This document shows positions 8,682 through 20,663 of a stretch of DNA of 64,000 nt, in pieces. This DNA is from Actinomycetales bacterium. Its GTDB lineage: Bacteria; Actinomycetota; Actinomycetes; Actinomycetales; Cellulomonadaceae. Every line of letters starts with the position of its first letter. Positions within the stretch are counted from its first letter, which is position 1. The stretch covers positions 222,170 to 286,169 of the forward strand of contig JAHLLI010000003.1 of the NCBI GenBank assembly GCA_020444245.1, given 5' to 3'. A model generated the notes under the pieces. It was not told where the DNA came from, ran no database searches, and worked only from the letters and a program-made list of their open reading frames with translations. The position numbers and the translations under genes were made by a program.

Positions 8682-9604
8682 GCGCTTCGCGCGCCGTGCT
8701 GCCCGCGGCCGACCCGCTCGGCGACTGGCTCGGCTGGGACCGCACCGCATGGTGGACCCTCGACCTTCCGGTGCTCGGACACCTGGAGGGCCGGGCGACC
8801 TTCCTGGCCGGGCTCTCCCTGGTCGTGCTCGCCCTCGCGGCCGTGCCCGTGTTCGCGTCCCGCAAGCCGGAGCTACGCCGGCGATGGACCACCTGGGCGA
8901 TCCTCCTGCCGGTGGTCGGCATCCCGGTATGGCTCGGCCCGGGCCCGACCGCCGCGCTCGCGATCGTTGCCGCCCTCCAGGGCGTGCGTGAGCTGGCCCG
9001 GCTGCTCGACCTGCCGCGCGCCGAGGTCGCGATCCTGGCGGCGTTGTCGGTGTTCTACCCGCTCGCCGCGTGGCTGCACCCCAGCTGGCTCGAGCTCGCG
9101 CCCCTGCTCGCACTGATGTGTGCGGTGCCGTCGGTGCTGCGCGGCGACACCGTGCACGGGACAGAGCGCGCCGCGGCCACCGCTTTCGGCTCGATCTGGG
9201 TGCCGTGGGCCATGGCCCACCTGGTGGTCGTGGGGTCCGACGCCTACCTGCTGTTCCTCGCGGTCGCGGCGACCGACGTCGCGGCGTGGGCCGGCGGCAC
9301 CGGGCTGGCGCGGTTCGCCTGGGCCAGGCGGCCGCTCACGCCGTTGTCACCCAACAAGACGGTCGGGGGGGTTGTCGGAGCGCTGATCGGTGGGACGCTC
9401 GTCCTGACACTGCTCGGCGAGCTGTCGGCAGGACTGGTGATCGCGGTGGTCGTCGGTAGCGTCGGAGGGGACCTGGTGGAGTCGATGGTCAAGCGATCCG
9501 CGGGCGTCAAGGACGCCGGCGACTGGCTGCCCGGGTTCGGCGGGCTGCTGGACCGGGTGGACTCGCTGCTGTTCGTGCTCCCGCTGGCGGCGGTGCTCGG
9601 ATGA
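8678..9604 (+). CDS. Phosphatidate cytidylyltransferase-like protein (CdsA family)
   Basis: A 308-residue polytopic membrane protein from GTG 8678. The C-terminus carries the CdsA signature: [21 protein letters not shown] and [10 protein letters not shown]. His of the usual GHGG is Phe here. [12 protein letters not shown], the other conserved CdsA block, is at about 227-238. CdsA makes CDP-diacylglycerol from phosphatidate and CTP. Linkage to a YnbA-like transferase suggests an accessory pathway rather than the housekeeping enzyme. The start overlaps the upstream gene (GTGA) and the stop overlaps the downstream acyltransferase (ATGA). Confidence 0.82.
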   Translation: MSASRAVLPAADPLGDWLGWDRTAWWTLDLPVLGHLEGRATFLAGLSLVVLALAAVPVFASRKPELRRRWTTWAILLPVVGIPVWLGPGPTAALAIVAALQGVRELARLLDLPRAEVAILAALSVFYPLAAWLHPSWLELAPLLALMCAVPSVLRGDTVHGTERAAATAFGSIWVPWAMAHLVVVGSDAYLLFLAVAATDVAAWAGGTGLARFAWARRPLTPLSPNKTVGGVVGALIGGTLVLTLLGELSAGLVIAVVVGSVGGDLVESMVKRSAGVKDAGDWLPGFGGLLDRVDSLLFVLPLAAVLG

Positions 9605-11010
9605 CCGACGCCGACCACCCGCACCGCCCCGGGCTGGCCGAGCAGGCGCAGACCCACCTCGCCGAGGCCCAGACCCACCTCAGCGAGGCCCAGGCGCGCA
9701 TCACCGCCCAGGCCCACAGCCACCTCGCCGACGCCCAGGCCCGCCTGGCCGAGGCGCAGTCCGCCCTGGGCGAGCAGGCCGCCCGGGTCGGCGAGGAGGT
9801 CATGCGGGTCCGCCGCCGCGTCGGGCTGCCGCCGGGCTTCAACCTCGCAGGCGCTGCCCGCCACCGGTTCTGGCGCTCGGTGTTCCAGCTCGTCGGCGGC
9901 TTCCGCGTGACGGGCTCCGCGCCGTACCAGGCGATGGTCGTCGCGGCGAACCACCAGTCGCACGCCGACACCGCGGCGCTCCTGGCAGCGATGCCCGCGC
10001 CGTACAAGCCCGTCGTGGTCGCCGCGGACGACTACTGGTTCGACTCCAGGTGGCGGCGCACCCTGCTGTCGCTGGCCACCGGCGGGGTCCCGGTGGACCG
10101 TGTCACCGGCGGTGGGTACGCGAGCCTGGTGGCGGGCGCGGAGAAGGTGCTCGGCGCCGGGTCGACGCTCCTGGTATTCCCCGAGGGCACGCGCAGCACG
10201 GACGGCACCCTGGGCCCGCTGCACCGTGGTGCGATGCGGATCGCTCAGGAGTTCGAGGTCCCGCTGCTGCCGATCGCGCTGGTGGGCACCGGAGCGCTGC
10301 TGCCCAAGCGCGGCCGCCTGCACCCGGCCGCGGTCGAGGTGCGAGTGGGCACGGCCATCGCCCCGCAGGACCTCACCTCGATGGACCAGGTGGCCGACCA
10401 GCTGCGCGAGCTGCTCGACCGTGGTCCCGCGGTCCCGGGCGTCTCACGCACGTGGCAGGCGGTGCACCGCTTCATGGCCGGGCCGGGCGGGCCGATCGGC
10501 GCGTTCGCGTGGTCGTTCGCCGAGGCGCTGTCCTGGCCGATCACCTCAGAGGCGTACCTGCTGTTCGTCGGCGCGGCCCACCCCCGCCGGATCCCGGCGG
10601 CCGTCGCGATGCAGGCCCTGGGCTCGACCGCGGGCGTGCTGGTGCACGGCGCCCTGGTGCGCCGCGGGCACCGACCGCCGACGCCGTGGACCACCCCCGC
10701 CATGCACGCAACCGCGGCCGAGCACCTCACGGCCGGGGTCAGCGGCATGTGGCGCCAGGCACTCAACGGCGTGCCGGTCAAGGTCTACGCCCGCGCCGCG
10801 GCCGAGGCGGGACTGGCCGGGGTGCCCCTCGCCGGGCACACCCTGGCCGCCCGGGGCGCGCGTGCCGTCGGGTTCGGCGCCGCGATCGCCGCTGGCGCGT
10901 GGGCCGGGCACCGCGTGCTGGAGCGCGCGTACGGGCCCTACCTCACCGCCAGCGTGACGACGTACCTCGCCGGGCTCGCTGCGGTCGTGCACCGCTGGCG
11001 GCGTCGCTGA
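9601..11010 (+). CDS. PlsC-type acyltransferase fused to a DedA/YqaA-like membrane domain, with N-terminal amphipathic repeats
   Basis: A 469-residue protein with three parts. Residues 13-66 are seven-residue repeats of the AQTHLAE type, predicted as a long amphipathic helix. Residues 100-275 are an acylglycerol-phosphate acyltransferase domain with NHQSHAD (HX4D, His118/Asp123) and FPEGTRS (193-199). Residues 297-356 ([19 protein letters not shown] then HPRR and ALGSTAGVL) resemble DedA/YqaA proteins, which move lipids across membranes; this match is by eye. A hydrophobic C-terminus follows. The expected reaction is acylation of a lysophospholipid using acyl-CoA or acyl-ACP. It is the last gene of the lipid operon and is convergent with secA. 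Confidence 0.78.
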   Translation: MTDADHPHRPGLAEQAQTHLAEAQTHLSEAQARITAQAHSHLADAQARLAEAQSALGEQAARVGEEVMRVRRRVGLPPGFNLAGAARHRFWRSVFQLVGGFRVTGSAPYQAMVVAANHQSHADTAALLAAMPAPYKPVVVAADDYWFDSRWRRTLLSLATGGVPVDRVTGGGYASLVAGAEKVLGAGSTLLVFPEGTRSTDGTLGPLHRGAMRIAQEFEVPLLPIALVGTGALLPKRGRLHPAAVEVRVGTAIAPQDLTSMDQVADQLRELLDRGPAVPGVSRTWQAVHRFMAGPGGPIGAFAWSFAEALSWPITSEAYLLFVGAAHPRRIPAAVAMQALGSTAGVLVHGALVRRGHRPPTPWTTPAMHATAAEHLTAGVSGMWRQALNGVPVKVYARAAAEAGLAGVPLAGHTLAARGARAVGFGAAIAAGAWAGHRVLERAYGPYLTASVTTYLAGLAAVVHRWRRR

Positions 11011-11013
11011 GCG

Positions 11014-13929
<2,916 letters not shown>

Positions 13930-13988
13930 GCTCGCTCCATGGTCGGCGGCGCCGGTGCCGGACGGCACCGGACGAGGTCCGTGGGCGC

Positions 13989-14894
13989 TCAGCGCACCTG
14001 GCGCGGACCAGCAGCCATGGTAGGCGCAACTCGCAGCACGACGATGCTGGACACCAGCAACGCCCCACCCAGCACCCCGATCACCCCGAGCTGCTCGTCG
14101 AAGATCAGCGCCGCGCCCACCGCGGCGGTCAGCGGCTCCAGCAGCGCCACCAGGCTCGCCGCGGTCGCGGGCACCGTCCGCAGGCCGGAGAAGTAGGCGC
14201 CGTACGCCAGCGCCGTCGGCCCGAGCCCGAGCCACACGAGCAGCCCGACCGCGACACCGGTCGTCGGCCGCAGCGGGCCGCCGAGCAGGCCCGCCACCGG
14301 TGCCAGCAGCAGCGCTCCCAAGGTGAACGCGACGCCGGTGAGCTCCAGGGCACCCAGGCCCGGCGCCGGCGCGCGGTTGACCACCGTGATGGCGGCGAAC
14401 GCGGCGGCCGGGACCAGCGCGAGCAGGGCGCCGAGCACGGGTGCGTCACCGCCGGCCGGCGCGCCGAGCAGCAGCACCAGCCCCACGAGGGCGAGCGCGA
14501 GGGCACCGACGGTCCGGGGCGAGGGCGCGGACCGGGTGAGTGCGGCCGTGGCACCGGCGACCATCACCGGTGCGGCACCGAGCGCCACCAGGGTCGCGGT
14601 GCTCACCGAGCCGAGCGCCACGGCCGCGAAGTAGGCGCTCTGGTAGACGGCGGCGAGCACCCCGGTGACCACGATCCGCGTCACCACCGCACGCGTACGG
14701 GGCACCCGGTGCAGCCGCCCGGCCAGCGCCAGGCCCACGAGCAGCAGCACCCCACCCACGCCGAGCCGGTAGGCCCCCACGGTCAGCGGGCCCATGCCCT
14801 GCTCGGCGAGCGCAGCTCCGGTCAGCCCACCGGTCCCCCACAGCACCGCGCCGACCACGACCAGGGCCAGGTCGCGTGGGCGGGTCTGCGTCAC
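13989..14894 (-). CDS. EamA/DMT-family transporter
   Basis: A 301-residue protein with ten hydrophobic segments in two EamA halves of five (about 8-135 and 150-290), the standard drug/metabolite exporter layout. The first half opens [21 protein letters not shown]; the second ends [31 protein letters not shown], with the ExLT-like and EP residues of the family. The substrate cannot be inferred; relatives export amino acids, purines or drugs. GTG start at 14894. It lies upstream of secA on the same strand with about 60 bp between. Confidence 0.85.
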   Translation of the reverse strand: MTQTRPRDLALVVVGAVLWGTGGLTGAALAEQGMGPLTVGAYRLGVGGVLLLVGLALAGRLHRVPRTRAVVTRIVVTGVLAAVYQSAYFAAVALGSVSTATLVALGAAPVMVAGATAALTRSAPSPRTVGALALALVGLVLLLGAPAGGDAPVLGALLALVPAAAFAAITVVNRAPAPGLGALELTGVAFTLGALLLAPVAGLLGGPLRPTTGVAVGLLVWLGLGPTALAYGAYFSGLRTVPATAASLVALLEPLTAAVGAALIFDEQLGVIGVLGGALLVSSIVVLRVAPTMAAGPRQVR

Positions 14895-14954
14895 GCGCGC
14901 ACCCTAGGCCCCCTGGATGATCGCTCTGTTACGGGGCCGCCCGGGAGCGCAGGC

Positions 14955-15968
14955 TCAGCCGACGCGGGTGCGGACGAGCATCTTGCCGACGTTGCCGCCA
15001 CGCATCATGGTCAGGAAGGCATCCACGGCGTTCTCGACGCCGTCGACCACCGTCTCGTCGTAGGCGATCCGGCCCTCGGTGAACCAGCCGGTGACCAGCC
15101 GGTTGAACTCCTCGGCACGGTGCAGGTAGCCGCCGATCGTGAAGCCCCTGAGGGTCAGCCCGCGCGTGATCAGGTTGGCCATGTTGTCCGGGCCGGGCCG
15201 CCGCTCACTGGCGTTGTAGGTGGAGATCGCGCCGCACAGCGCGGCACGGCCGCCGGGCTTCATCACGTCGAGCGCGGCCTCGAGGTGGTCCCCGCCGACG
15301 TTGTCGAAGAACACGTCGACGCCGTCGGGCGCGGCCTGGGCGAGCTGCTCGCGGACCGGCGCGTCCTTGTAGCTGAACGCCACGTCGTAGCCGTACTTCT
15401 CGGTCAGCAGCGCCACCTTCTGCGGCGAACCGGCCGAGCCGATCACCCGGCTCGCACCGAGCAGCCGCGCGAGCTGGCCGGCCGCGGTGCCCACGGCACC
15501 CGCGGCGCCGGACACGAACACGGTGTCGCCGGGGCGGACCGGGGCGATGTCGGTCAGGCCGACGAATGCCGTCAGGCCCGTCATGCCGAGCGTGCCCAGG
15601 TAGAGCGAGAGCGGGACGCCCGGGACCTCGGGCACCACCCGGAAGCCGGCGGCGTCCTCCTGGACGAGGTCGCGCCACCCGAACTGGTGCAGCACGACGG
15701 CGCCCACGGGCACCTCGCCGGAGGTCGACTCCACGACCCGCCCGACCGCCCCGCCGGTCATCGTCTCGCCGAGCCCGTAGGGCGGCGCGTAGCTCTTCGC
15801 GTCGTCCATCCGGCCCCTCATGTACGGGTCCACCGAGATGTACTCGTTGACCACCCGCACCTGGCCGGGGCCGAGCGGGCCGTACTCGACGCGGACGGTC
15901 GCGAAGTCCTCGGGGGTGGGCCACCCCTGGGGGCGGGCGGCGAGCTGGATCTGGGTGCTGACGGGCAT
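14955..15968 (-). CDS. NADP-dependent medium-chain oxidoreductase (leukotriene B4 dehydrogenase/PTGR-like)
   Basis: A 337-residue zinc-free MDR enzyme. EYISVDPYMRGRM (about 42-54) and the SYAPPYGLGETMTGGAVGRV stretch are characteristic of the prostaglandin/alkenal reductase subfamily, which uses NADPH to reduce C=C bonds of enals and enones. The nucleotide-binding motif is VSGAAGAVGTAAGQLA (about 153-168), followed by GSAGSPQKVALL. FFDNVGGDHLEAALDVM is also conserved. The ATG at 15968 fits the family N-terminus. It lies downstream of the DUF1304 gene on the same strand; the two could form a TetR-controlled unit. Confidence 0.85.
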   Translation of the reverse strand: MPVSTQIQLAARPQGWPTPEDFATVRVEYGPLGPGQVRVVNEYISVDPYMRGRMDDAKSYAPPYGLGETMTGGAVGRVVESTSGEVPVGAVVLHQFGWRDLVQEDAAGFRVVPEVPGVPLSLYLGTLGMTGLTAFVGLTDIAPVRPGDTVFVSGAAGAVGTAAGQLARLLGASRVIGSAGSPQKVALLTEKYGYDVAFSYKDAPVREQLAQAAPDGVDVFFDNVGGDHLEAALDVMKPGGRAALCGAISTYNASERRPGPDNMANLITRGLTLRGFTIGGYLHRAEEFNRLVTGWFTEGRIAYDETVVDGVENAVDAFLTMMRGGNVGKMLVRTRVG

Positions 15969-16056
15969 GGCTGCTTCTCTCGATCCTTCGGTGGTGGTGG
16001 GGCCGACGAGGCCGTGGTCGGAGGGGTCCGGGCGCTGCACGCGCCCGTCGGCGCGG

Positions 16057-16443
16057 CTACGCCACGAGCCCGATCACCAGCGCGACGACCCCCAGCAGGG
16101 GCGGCGTGAGCTGGACGAGGGCGGCTCGGGCCTTGGCCGGCGACGACAGCAGGAGCACGAGCCCGGCCGCCACCATCGACCCGGCGCCGGCGAGCACCAG
16201 GGTGGCCCCCACCGCGGTCCGGCCGCCCGCCAGCAGGACGATGCCGACCACCGTCACGACGGCGAGGAACAGGTTGTAGAACCCCTGGTTGAAGGCGAGG
16301 GCACGGGTGGTCTCGGCCTCCTCGCGCGTCGTGCCGAAGACCGCCCGGGTCCGGTCGCCGGTCCAGAGCAAGGACTCCAGCACGAAGATGTAGACGTGCA
16401 CGGCCGCGGCGACCCCCGCGAGCAGACATCCGGCGACGATCAC
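16057..16443 (-). CDS. DUF1304 family membrane protein
   Basis: A 128-residue protein with four hydrophobic segments (about 2-24, 50-70, 73-97, 110-128) and the family region HVYIFVLESLLW ... ARALAFNQGFYNLFLA (ETTRALAFNQGFYNLFLA here). Function is unknown. The GTG at 16443 has a strong AGGAGG six bases upstream. The gene is divergent from a TetR regulator with a perfect 28 bp dyad between them, so it is probably the regulator's target. Confidence 0.85.
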   Translation of the reverse strand: MIVAGCLLAGVAAAVHVYIFVLESLLWTGDRTRAVFGTTREEAETTRALAFNQGFYNLFLAVVTVVGIVLLAGGRTAVGATLVLAGAGSMVAAGLVLLLSSPAKARAALVQLTPPLLGVVALVIGLVA

Positions 16444-16472
16444 GCGACCTCCTGAGGCATGGCCCTGAGACC

Positions 16473-16500
16473 ATATTGTGTACTGATCGGTACACAATAT
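16473..16500. promoter_or_regulatory. Operator palindrome between the divergent DUF1304 and tetR genes
   Basis: ATATTGTGTAC and GTACACAATAT are perfect 11-base inverted arms separated by TGATCG. The site lies 29 bases from the DUF1304 start and 35 bases from the TetR start, a typical position for a TetR-family operator that represses both promoters. It is AT-rich in a very GC-rich genome. Confidence 0.85.
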
Positions 16501-16535
16501 ACTGCACCGGTCAGCCCACCGAACGGAGGCGCAAG

Positions 16536-17120
16536 ATGGGGCGGCCCCAGACCTTCGACACCACCGAGGTGGTGCGCGCGGCGCGCGGGGTGTTCTGGGA
16601 GCACGGCTACGAGGACGCGTCCCTGCCCGCGCTCGAGGCAGCCACCGGCCTGCGCCGGTCGAGCCTGTACCACGCGTTCGGCAGCAAGCGCGGCCTGTTC
16701 GACGCCGCCGTGACGAGCTACCTCGACGAGGTGATCCGCCCTCGGCTGCGCCCGCTGCTCACCTCGCCCGTCGCAGCACACGCCGTCGTGGACTACCTCA
16801 CGGGCCTGCGTGACGCCCTCACCCGACCCGGCTCCCCCGCCGCACGCAGCGGCTGCCTGCTCGTCAACGCCGCGGGCGCACCGATCGCCAAGGACCGCGC
16901 CGTGGCGGGGGTCGTCGCCGACTACCGCCGAGAGCTCCACGCCGCCCTGCGCGCGGGGATCGCCGCCCACCTCCCGCTCGCGAGCCCCGCACAGGTGGAC
17001 CGGCGTGCCACGATGATCACCTCGCTCGTGCTGGCAGCGATGACCCTCGTCCGGATCGATCCCGAGCAGGCCGGTGCCACCCTCGACGCGGGGATCGCAC
17101 TGCTCGACGAGGAGACCTGA
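16536..17120 (+). CDS. TetR-family transcriptional regulator
   Basis: A 194-residue regulator. Residues 9-55 form the DNA-binding domain: VVRAARGVFWEHGYEDASLPALEAATGLRRSSLYHAFGSKRGLF, where SSLYHAFGSKRGLF is the recognition-helix region of TetR proteins. The C-terminal domain carries Cys in SGCLLVNAA, which resembles the NemR/AcuR-type subgroup that senses electrophiles; that sensing role is inference. ATG 16536 is preceded by GGAGG. The gene controls itself and the divergent DUF1304 gene through the palindrome at 16473-16500, and possibly the enal-reductase-like gene beyond. Confidence 0.9.
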   Translation: MGRPQTFDTTEVVRAARGVFWEHGYEDASLPALEAATGLRRSSLYHAFGSKRGLFDAAVTSYLDEVIRPRLRPLLTSPVAAHAVVDYLTGLRDALTRPGSPAARSGCLLVNAAGAPIAKDRAVAGVVADYRRELHAALRAGIAAHLPLASPAQVDRRATMITSLVLAAMTLVRIDPEQAGATLDAGIALLDEET

Positions 17121-17123
17121 GGC

Positions 17124-18125
17124 GTGGACGTCGACACGAACGAGATCACCTCGGCCGTCGACCTGCAGAGCCCGGACGGCCGGCTCGACCCCGCCGCCGT
17201 CGGCTGGTCGCGCACCCCGCTGCACCGCACCGACCGGGTGGGCCACGTCGCGCGGCGGTGGGGCCGCGCCAAGCGCTGGGAGTACTGGGCGCTGCTGACC
17301 CCGTCGCACGCCGTGGGCCTCACGGTGAGCGCGCTGGACTACGCGGGCCTGAGCCAGGTGTGGGTGCTCGACCGGGCGACCGGCGAGGAGGTCGACGAGG
17401 TCGCTGTCGTCCCCCTCGCCCGCGGCACCACGCTGCCCGGCACCCTCGACGAGGGGACGGCGAGCGCCCGGACCCGCCGCGCCGCGGTGCGGATCGTCCC
17501 GACGGCCGAGGGCACCCACCTGCGCGCGGCGACCTCCCGCGTGCGGCTGGACGCCGTCGTGCCGCTGCCGCCTGGCCACGAACGGCTCGGCGTCGTGGTG
17601 CCCTGGGACGCACGCACCTTCCAGTACACCGTCAAGGACGTGGCCCGCCCCGTGACCGGCGAGCTCCGGCTCGACGGGACCGCCCACGAGCTGACCGGCT
17701 GGGCGACCCTGGACCACGGCCGCGGGTACTGGCCGCGCGAGCTCGCGTGGAACTGGGGATTCGGCGCGGGCGTGGTCGACGGGCGCACGGTCGGGCTCCA
17801 GCTGGGCGGACGCTGGACGGACGGGACCGGCTCGACCGAGAACGCGCTGGTCGTCGACGGGCGGCTGCACAAGATCCGCGAGGAGCTCGACTGGTCCTGG
17901 ACGCCGGGACGCTGGACCGACCCGTGGCGGATCTCGGGCGCCACGGTCGACGTGACGTTCACCCCGTTCTTCGACCGGGTGTCGCTGACCGACCTCCGCG
18001 TGGTCCGGTCATCCACCCACCAGTGCTTCGGCACGTGGTCGGGGTGGGTCCTGGACGCCGCGGGGCGTCGGCAGCAGGTCGACGGGATCGAGGGATCCGC
18101 GGAGGACGTCGAGCAACGCTGGTGA
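17124..18125 (+). CDS. DUF2804 family protein
   Basis: A 333-residue soluble protein beginning GTG three bases after the tetR stop, so probably co-transcribed. It has the DUF2804 features AKRWEYWALLTPSHAVGLTVSALDYAG (about 48-74), TLDHGRGYWPRELAWNWGFG (about 194-213) and a C-terminal WSGWVLDAAGRRQQVDGIEG. The fold is expected to be beta-rich and resembles lipocalin-like AttH/tocopherol-cyclase proteins. Function is unknown. Confidence 0.85.
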   Translation: MDVDTNEITSAVDLQSPDGRLDPAAVGWSRTPLHRTDRVGHVARRWGRAKRWEYWALLTPSHAVGLTVSALDYAGLSQVWVLDRATGEEVDEVAVVPLARGTTLPGTLDEGTASARTRRAAVRIVPTAEGTHLRAATSRVRLDAVVPLPPGHERLGVVVPWDARTFQYTVKDVARPVTGELRLDGTAHELTGWATLDHGRGYWPRELAWNWGFGAGVVDGRTVGLQLGGRWTDGTGSTENALVVDGRLHKIREELDWSWTPGRWTDPWRISGATVDVTFTPFFDRVSLTDLRVVRSSTHQCFGTWSGWVLDAAGRRQQVDGIEGSAEDVEQRW

Positions 18126-18158
18126 GGACCGCACCGGGTCTGCGGCCCCGGACGAGGC

Positions 18159-19334
18159 TCACGGCAGGGCAGCCCGCAGCACCCGCAACGCGTTGCCACC
18201 CATCACTGCCGCGACCTCCGGCTCGGTGAAACCGTGCCGCAGCAGGCTCTCGGTGAGCAGCGGCAGCCCGGTGGCATCGACGGACGTCGTGATCGCGCCG
18301 TCGAAGTCGGTGCCGAGCGCGATGTGGTCGACGCCCACCAGGTCGGCGCCGTACCGCATCGCCCGCGCGGTGTCGTCGACCCCTGGACCACCGACGGCGT
18401 GGGCGAACATCGCGATGCCGATCACCCCTCCACCGGCCGCCACCGCCCTCGCGTGCTCGTCGGACAGGTTGCGCTCGTTGTCGGACGTGCCGCGCAGCCC
18501 GGTGTGCGAGACCACCACCGGGCCCTCGGCGACCCGGAGCACGTCGCCGACCACGGCGGGCGACGAGTGCGCGACGTCCACGAGCATCCCGGCGGACCGG
18601 ATCCTCGCGACGAGCTCACGGCCGAACGGCGTCAGGCCGCCCTGGGTCACGCCGTGCGCCGAGCCACCGGCCTCGTTGTCGAAGAAGTGCTGGAGCCCGA
18701 TCATCCGGAACCCGGCGTCGGCGAGCACCTCGAGGTTCTCCAGGCGCCCGTCCAGCGCGTGGGAGCCCTCGATCGCGAGCAGACCGCCGACCACGCGTGC
18801 GCCGCGCGACCGGGCGGCGAGCACCGCGTCGACGTCAGCGCCCGTCCGCACGACGCGCAGCGCGCCGGCGGACCGCTCGGCGAACCGGTGCAGCCGCTGC
18901 GCGGCGTACAGCGCGCGCTCGAGCCGGCTGGTCCAGGTCCGCGGCGGCCAGCCCTGGGCGATCGCCAGCAGCGTGATGAGGTCCCGACGCGGGTCGTTGC
19001 GCTCGAAGTTGAGCCCCATGGGCACCTGGGTCACCGACGCGAACACCTGGAGCGCGACGTTCGCCTCCGCCAGCCGCGGCAGGTCGAGATGACCCGAGGT
19101 CGAGCGGCGCAGCAGGTCGCGCCGCCACAGCAGCGGGTCGGCGTGCAGGTCGACCACGTCGAGCCGGGCGTGCAGCTCGCGGGCCGCCGCGCCGACCACG
19201 TACGGGGGCGCCAGGACCACACCGTTGCGCACCCGCGCCTGGTGCGCGGCGAACCCGCGCAGTCCTGCGGCCGCCCCGGCCCCGAGGCCGGCCGCGCCGA
19301 GCACCACTCCCGCGGTCCGCGTCCGTGCACCCAC
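18159..19334 (-). CDS. Membrane dipeptidase, peptidase family M19
   Basis: A 391-residue protein with a hydrophobic N-terminal segment (about 8-30) that may anchor or export it. The renal-dipeptidase metal ligands are visible: DLHAD (His64, Asp66), LLAIEGSHAL (bridging Glu), VDVAHSSP and VVSHTGLRG (His pair), and GTDFDGAI near the C-terminus. Family members hydrolyse dipeptides and some D-amino-acid derivatives with a binuclear zinc centre. GTG start at 19334 has GGAGGAGG upstream. It converges on the DUF2804 gene. Confidence 0.88.
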   Translation of the reverse strand: MGARTRTAGVVLGAAGLGAGAAAGLRGFAAHQARVRNGVVLAPPYVVGAAARELHARLDVVDLHADPLLWRRDLLRRSTSGHLDLPRLAEANVALQVFASVTQVPMGLNFERNDPRRDLITLLAIAQGWPPRTWTSRLERALYAAQRLHRFAERSAGALRVVRTGADVDAVLAARSRGARVVGGLLAIEGSHALDGRLENLEVLADAGFRMIGLQHFFDNEAGGSAHGVTQGGLTPFGRELVARIRSAGMLVDVAHSSPAVVGDVLRVAEGPVVVSHTGLRGTSDNERNLSDEHARAVAAGGGVIGIAMFAHAVGGPGVDDTARAMRYGADLVGVDHIALGTDFDGAITTSVDATGLPLLTESLLRHGFTEPEVAAVMGGNALRVLRAALP

Positions 19335-19360
19335 CGGCCACCTCCTCCTCGCGCCCGAGG

Positions 19361-20614
19361 CTAGCCCTGGTCCGCGAGCCGGGCAGCCAGGAGCGGGGCG
19401 AGGTCGCCGGCGGCGCCGTCCGGCACGGTCACGTCGTCCAGGCCCAGCCAGCCCGCGAGCAGGCCGAGCTCGGCGGCGAGGGAGACGGCGACCTCGTCCG
19501 TGCCCGGGGCGCGACGGTCGTGGTGCACCTCGTGGTGGGCGGACCGAACGAGCAGGACGCGCTCCTTGCGATCCGCCTTGAGGTCCACCCGGGCGGCGAT
19601 CCGCTCGCCCATGAGGAAGGGCAGCACGTAGTAGCCGTGCACGCGCTTGTGCGCCGGGACGTAGATCTCGATGCGGTAGCGGGTGCCGAACAGCTCCTCG
19701 AGCCTGCGACGCTCGAACACCAGCGGGTCGAACGGCGACAGCAGCGCGCGGCCGGTCGCGCGCCGCGGCAGGCTCGCGTCCCGGTGCAGGTAGGCCGGCC
19801 GGCCCCAGCCGCGCACCTGGACCGGGACGAGCGCGCCCGCGTCGACGAGCTCGCGCGCCGCGACCTCGGCACGCTGGGTGGTCATCCGGAAGTAGTCGGC
19901 CAGACAGCCGGCCGTCGCCACGCCGTGCGCCCGGGCGCCGATCTCGACCAGCGCGCGGACCGCGTCGGCCTCGTCCGGCTCCGGCGCGGCGAGCACCTCG
20001 GACGGCAGCACGCGCTCGGGAAGGTCGTAGCGCCGTTCGAAAGAAGTCGTCCGCCCCGCCACGGCGACCTCACCGATGAAGAACAGCAGCTCCAGGGCAC
20101 GCTTGGCCACCGACCAGTCCCACCACCCGCCCCCGGAGTGCGGGTGGGTGGTGGCGAACCGCTCGTGCACCTGACGAGCCGTGACCGGTCCCTGCTCGCG
20201 CACCGCGCGGCGCACCTCGTCCACCTCGGCCGCGTGGGTCCGGGCGAATCCGTCCTCCGGGCCCAACCAGCGGTCCCGCCACGACCGTCGCTGCCAGCCG
20301 AGCAGCGGCCACGTGCTCGGCGGCACGTAGCTGGCCTCGTGCGCCCAGGCCTCGACCAGTCGGCGCGGCCGGCGCCCGGCGGCGCGGTCGATCAGGCCGA
20401 CGTCGTACGGGCCCACCCGGGAGAACGTCGGCATGAGGTGCGCGCGGGCCAGCACGTTGACCGAGTCGATCTGGAGCAGGCCCGTGCGGTCCACGACGGA
20501 CATCAGATGGCGCAGGGTCGGTTCGCCGGCCGGCAGGCGACGGGGCCGGTCCAGCCCCTGGGCGCGCAGCGCGACACGACGCGCCTGGGACAGGCTCAGC
20601 TCCTCGACGACCAC
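19361..20614 (-). CDS. Winged-helix protein of the YcaQ/AlkZ family (DUF1006)
   Basis: A 417-residue protein with the conserved N-terminus LSLSQARRVALRAQGL, LLQIDSVNVLARAHLMPTFSRVGPYD, and ending YYVLPFLMGERIAARVDLKADRKERVLLV. The family includes AlkZ and E. coli YcaQ, glycosylases that excise bulky or crosslinked DNA bases; the QIDSV motif corresponds to the QxQ/QxD catalytic region. Three winged-helix units are expected. Activity on a specific lesion cannot be read from sequence. The start may be a few codons later. The next gene downstream on the same strand is the M19 peptidase. Confidence 0.82.
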   Translation of the reverse strand: MVVEELSLSQARRVALRAQGLDRPRRLPAGEPTLRHLMSVVDRTGLLQIDSVNVLARAHLMPTFSRVGPYDVGLIDRAAGRRPRRLVEAWAHEASYVPPSTWPLLGWQRRSWRDRWLGPEDGFARTHAAEVDEVRRAVREQGPVTARQVHERFATTHPHSGGGWWDWSVAKRALELLFFIGEVAVAGRTTSFERRYDLPERVLPSEVLAAPEPDEADAVRALVEIGARAHGVATAGCLADYFRMTTQRAEVAARELVDAGALVPVQVRGWGRPAYLHRDASLPRRATGRALLSPFDPLVFERRRLEELFGTRYRIEIYVPAHKRVHGYYVLPFLMGERIAARVDLKADRKERVLLVRSAHHEVHHDRRAPGTDEVAVSLAAELGLLAGWLGLDDVTVPDGAAGDLAPLLAARLADQG

Positions 20615-20663
20615 CGGCCCATCCTGGACCGGACCTGTGACACGCGCCGCCGGCGCGCCGGTC

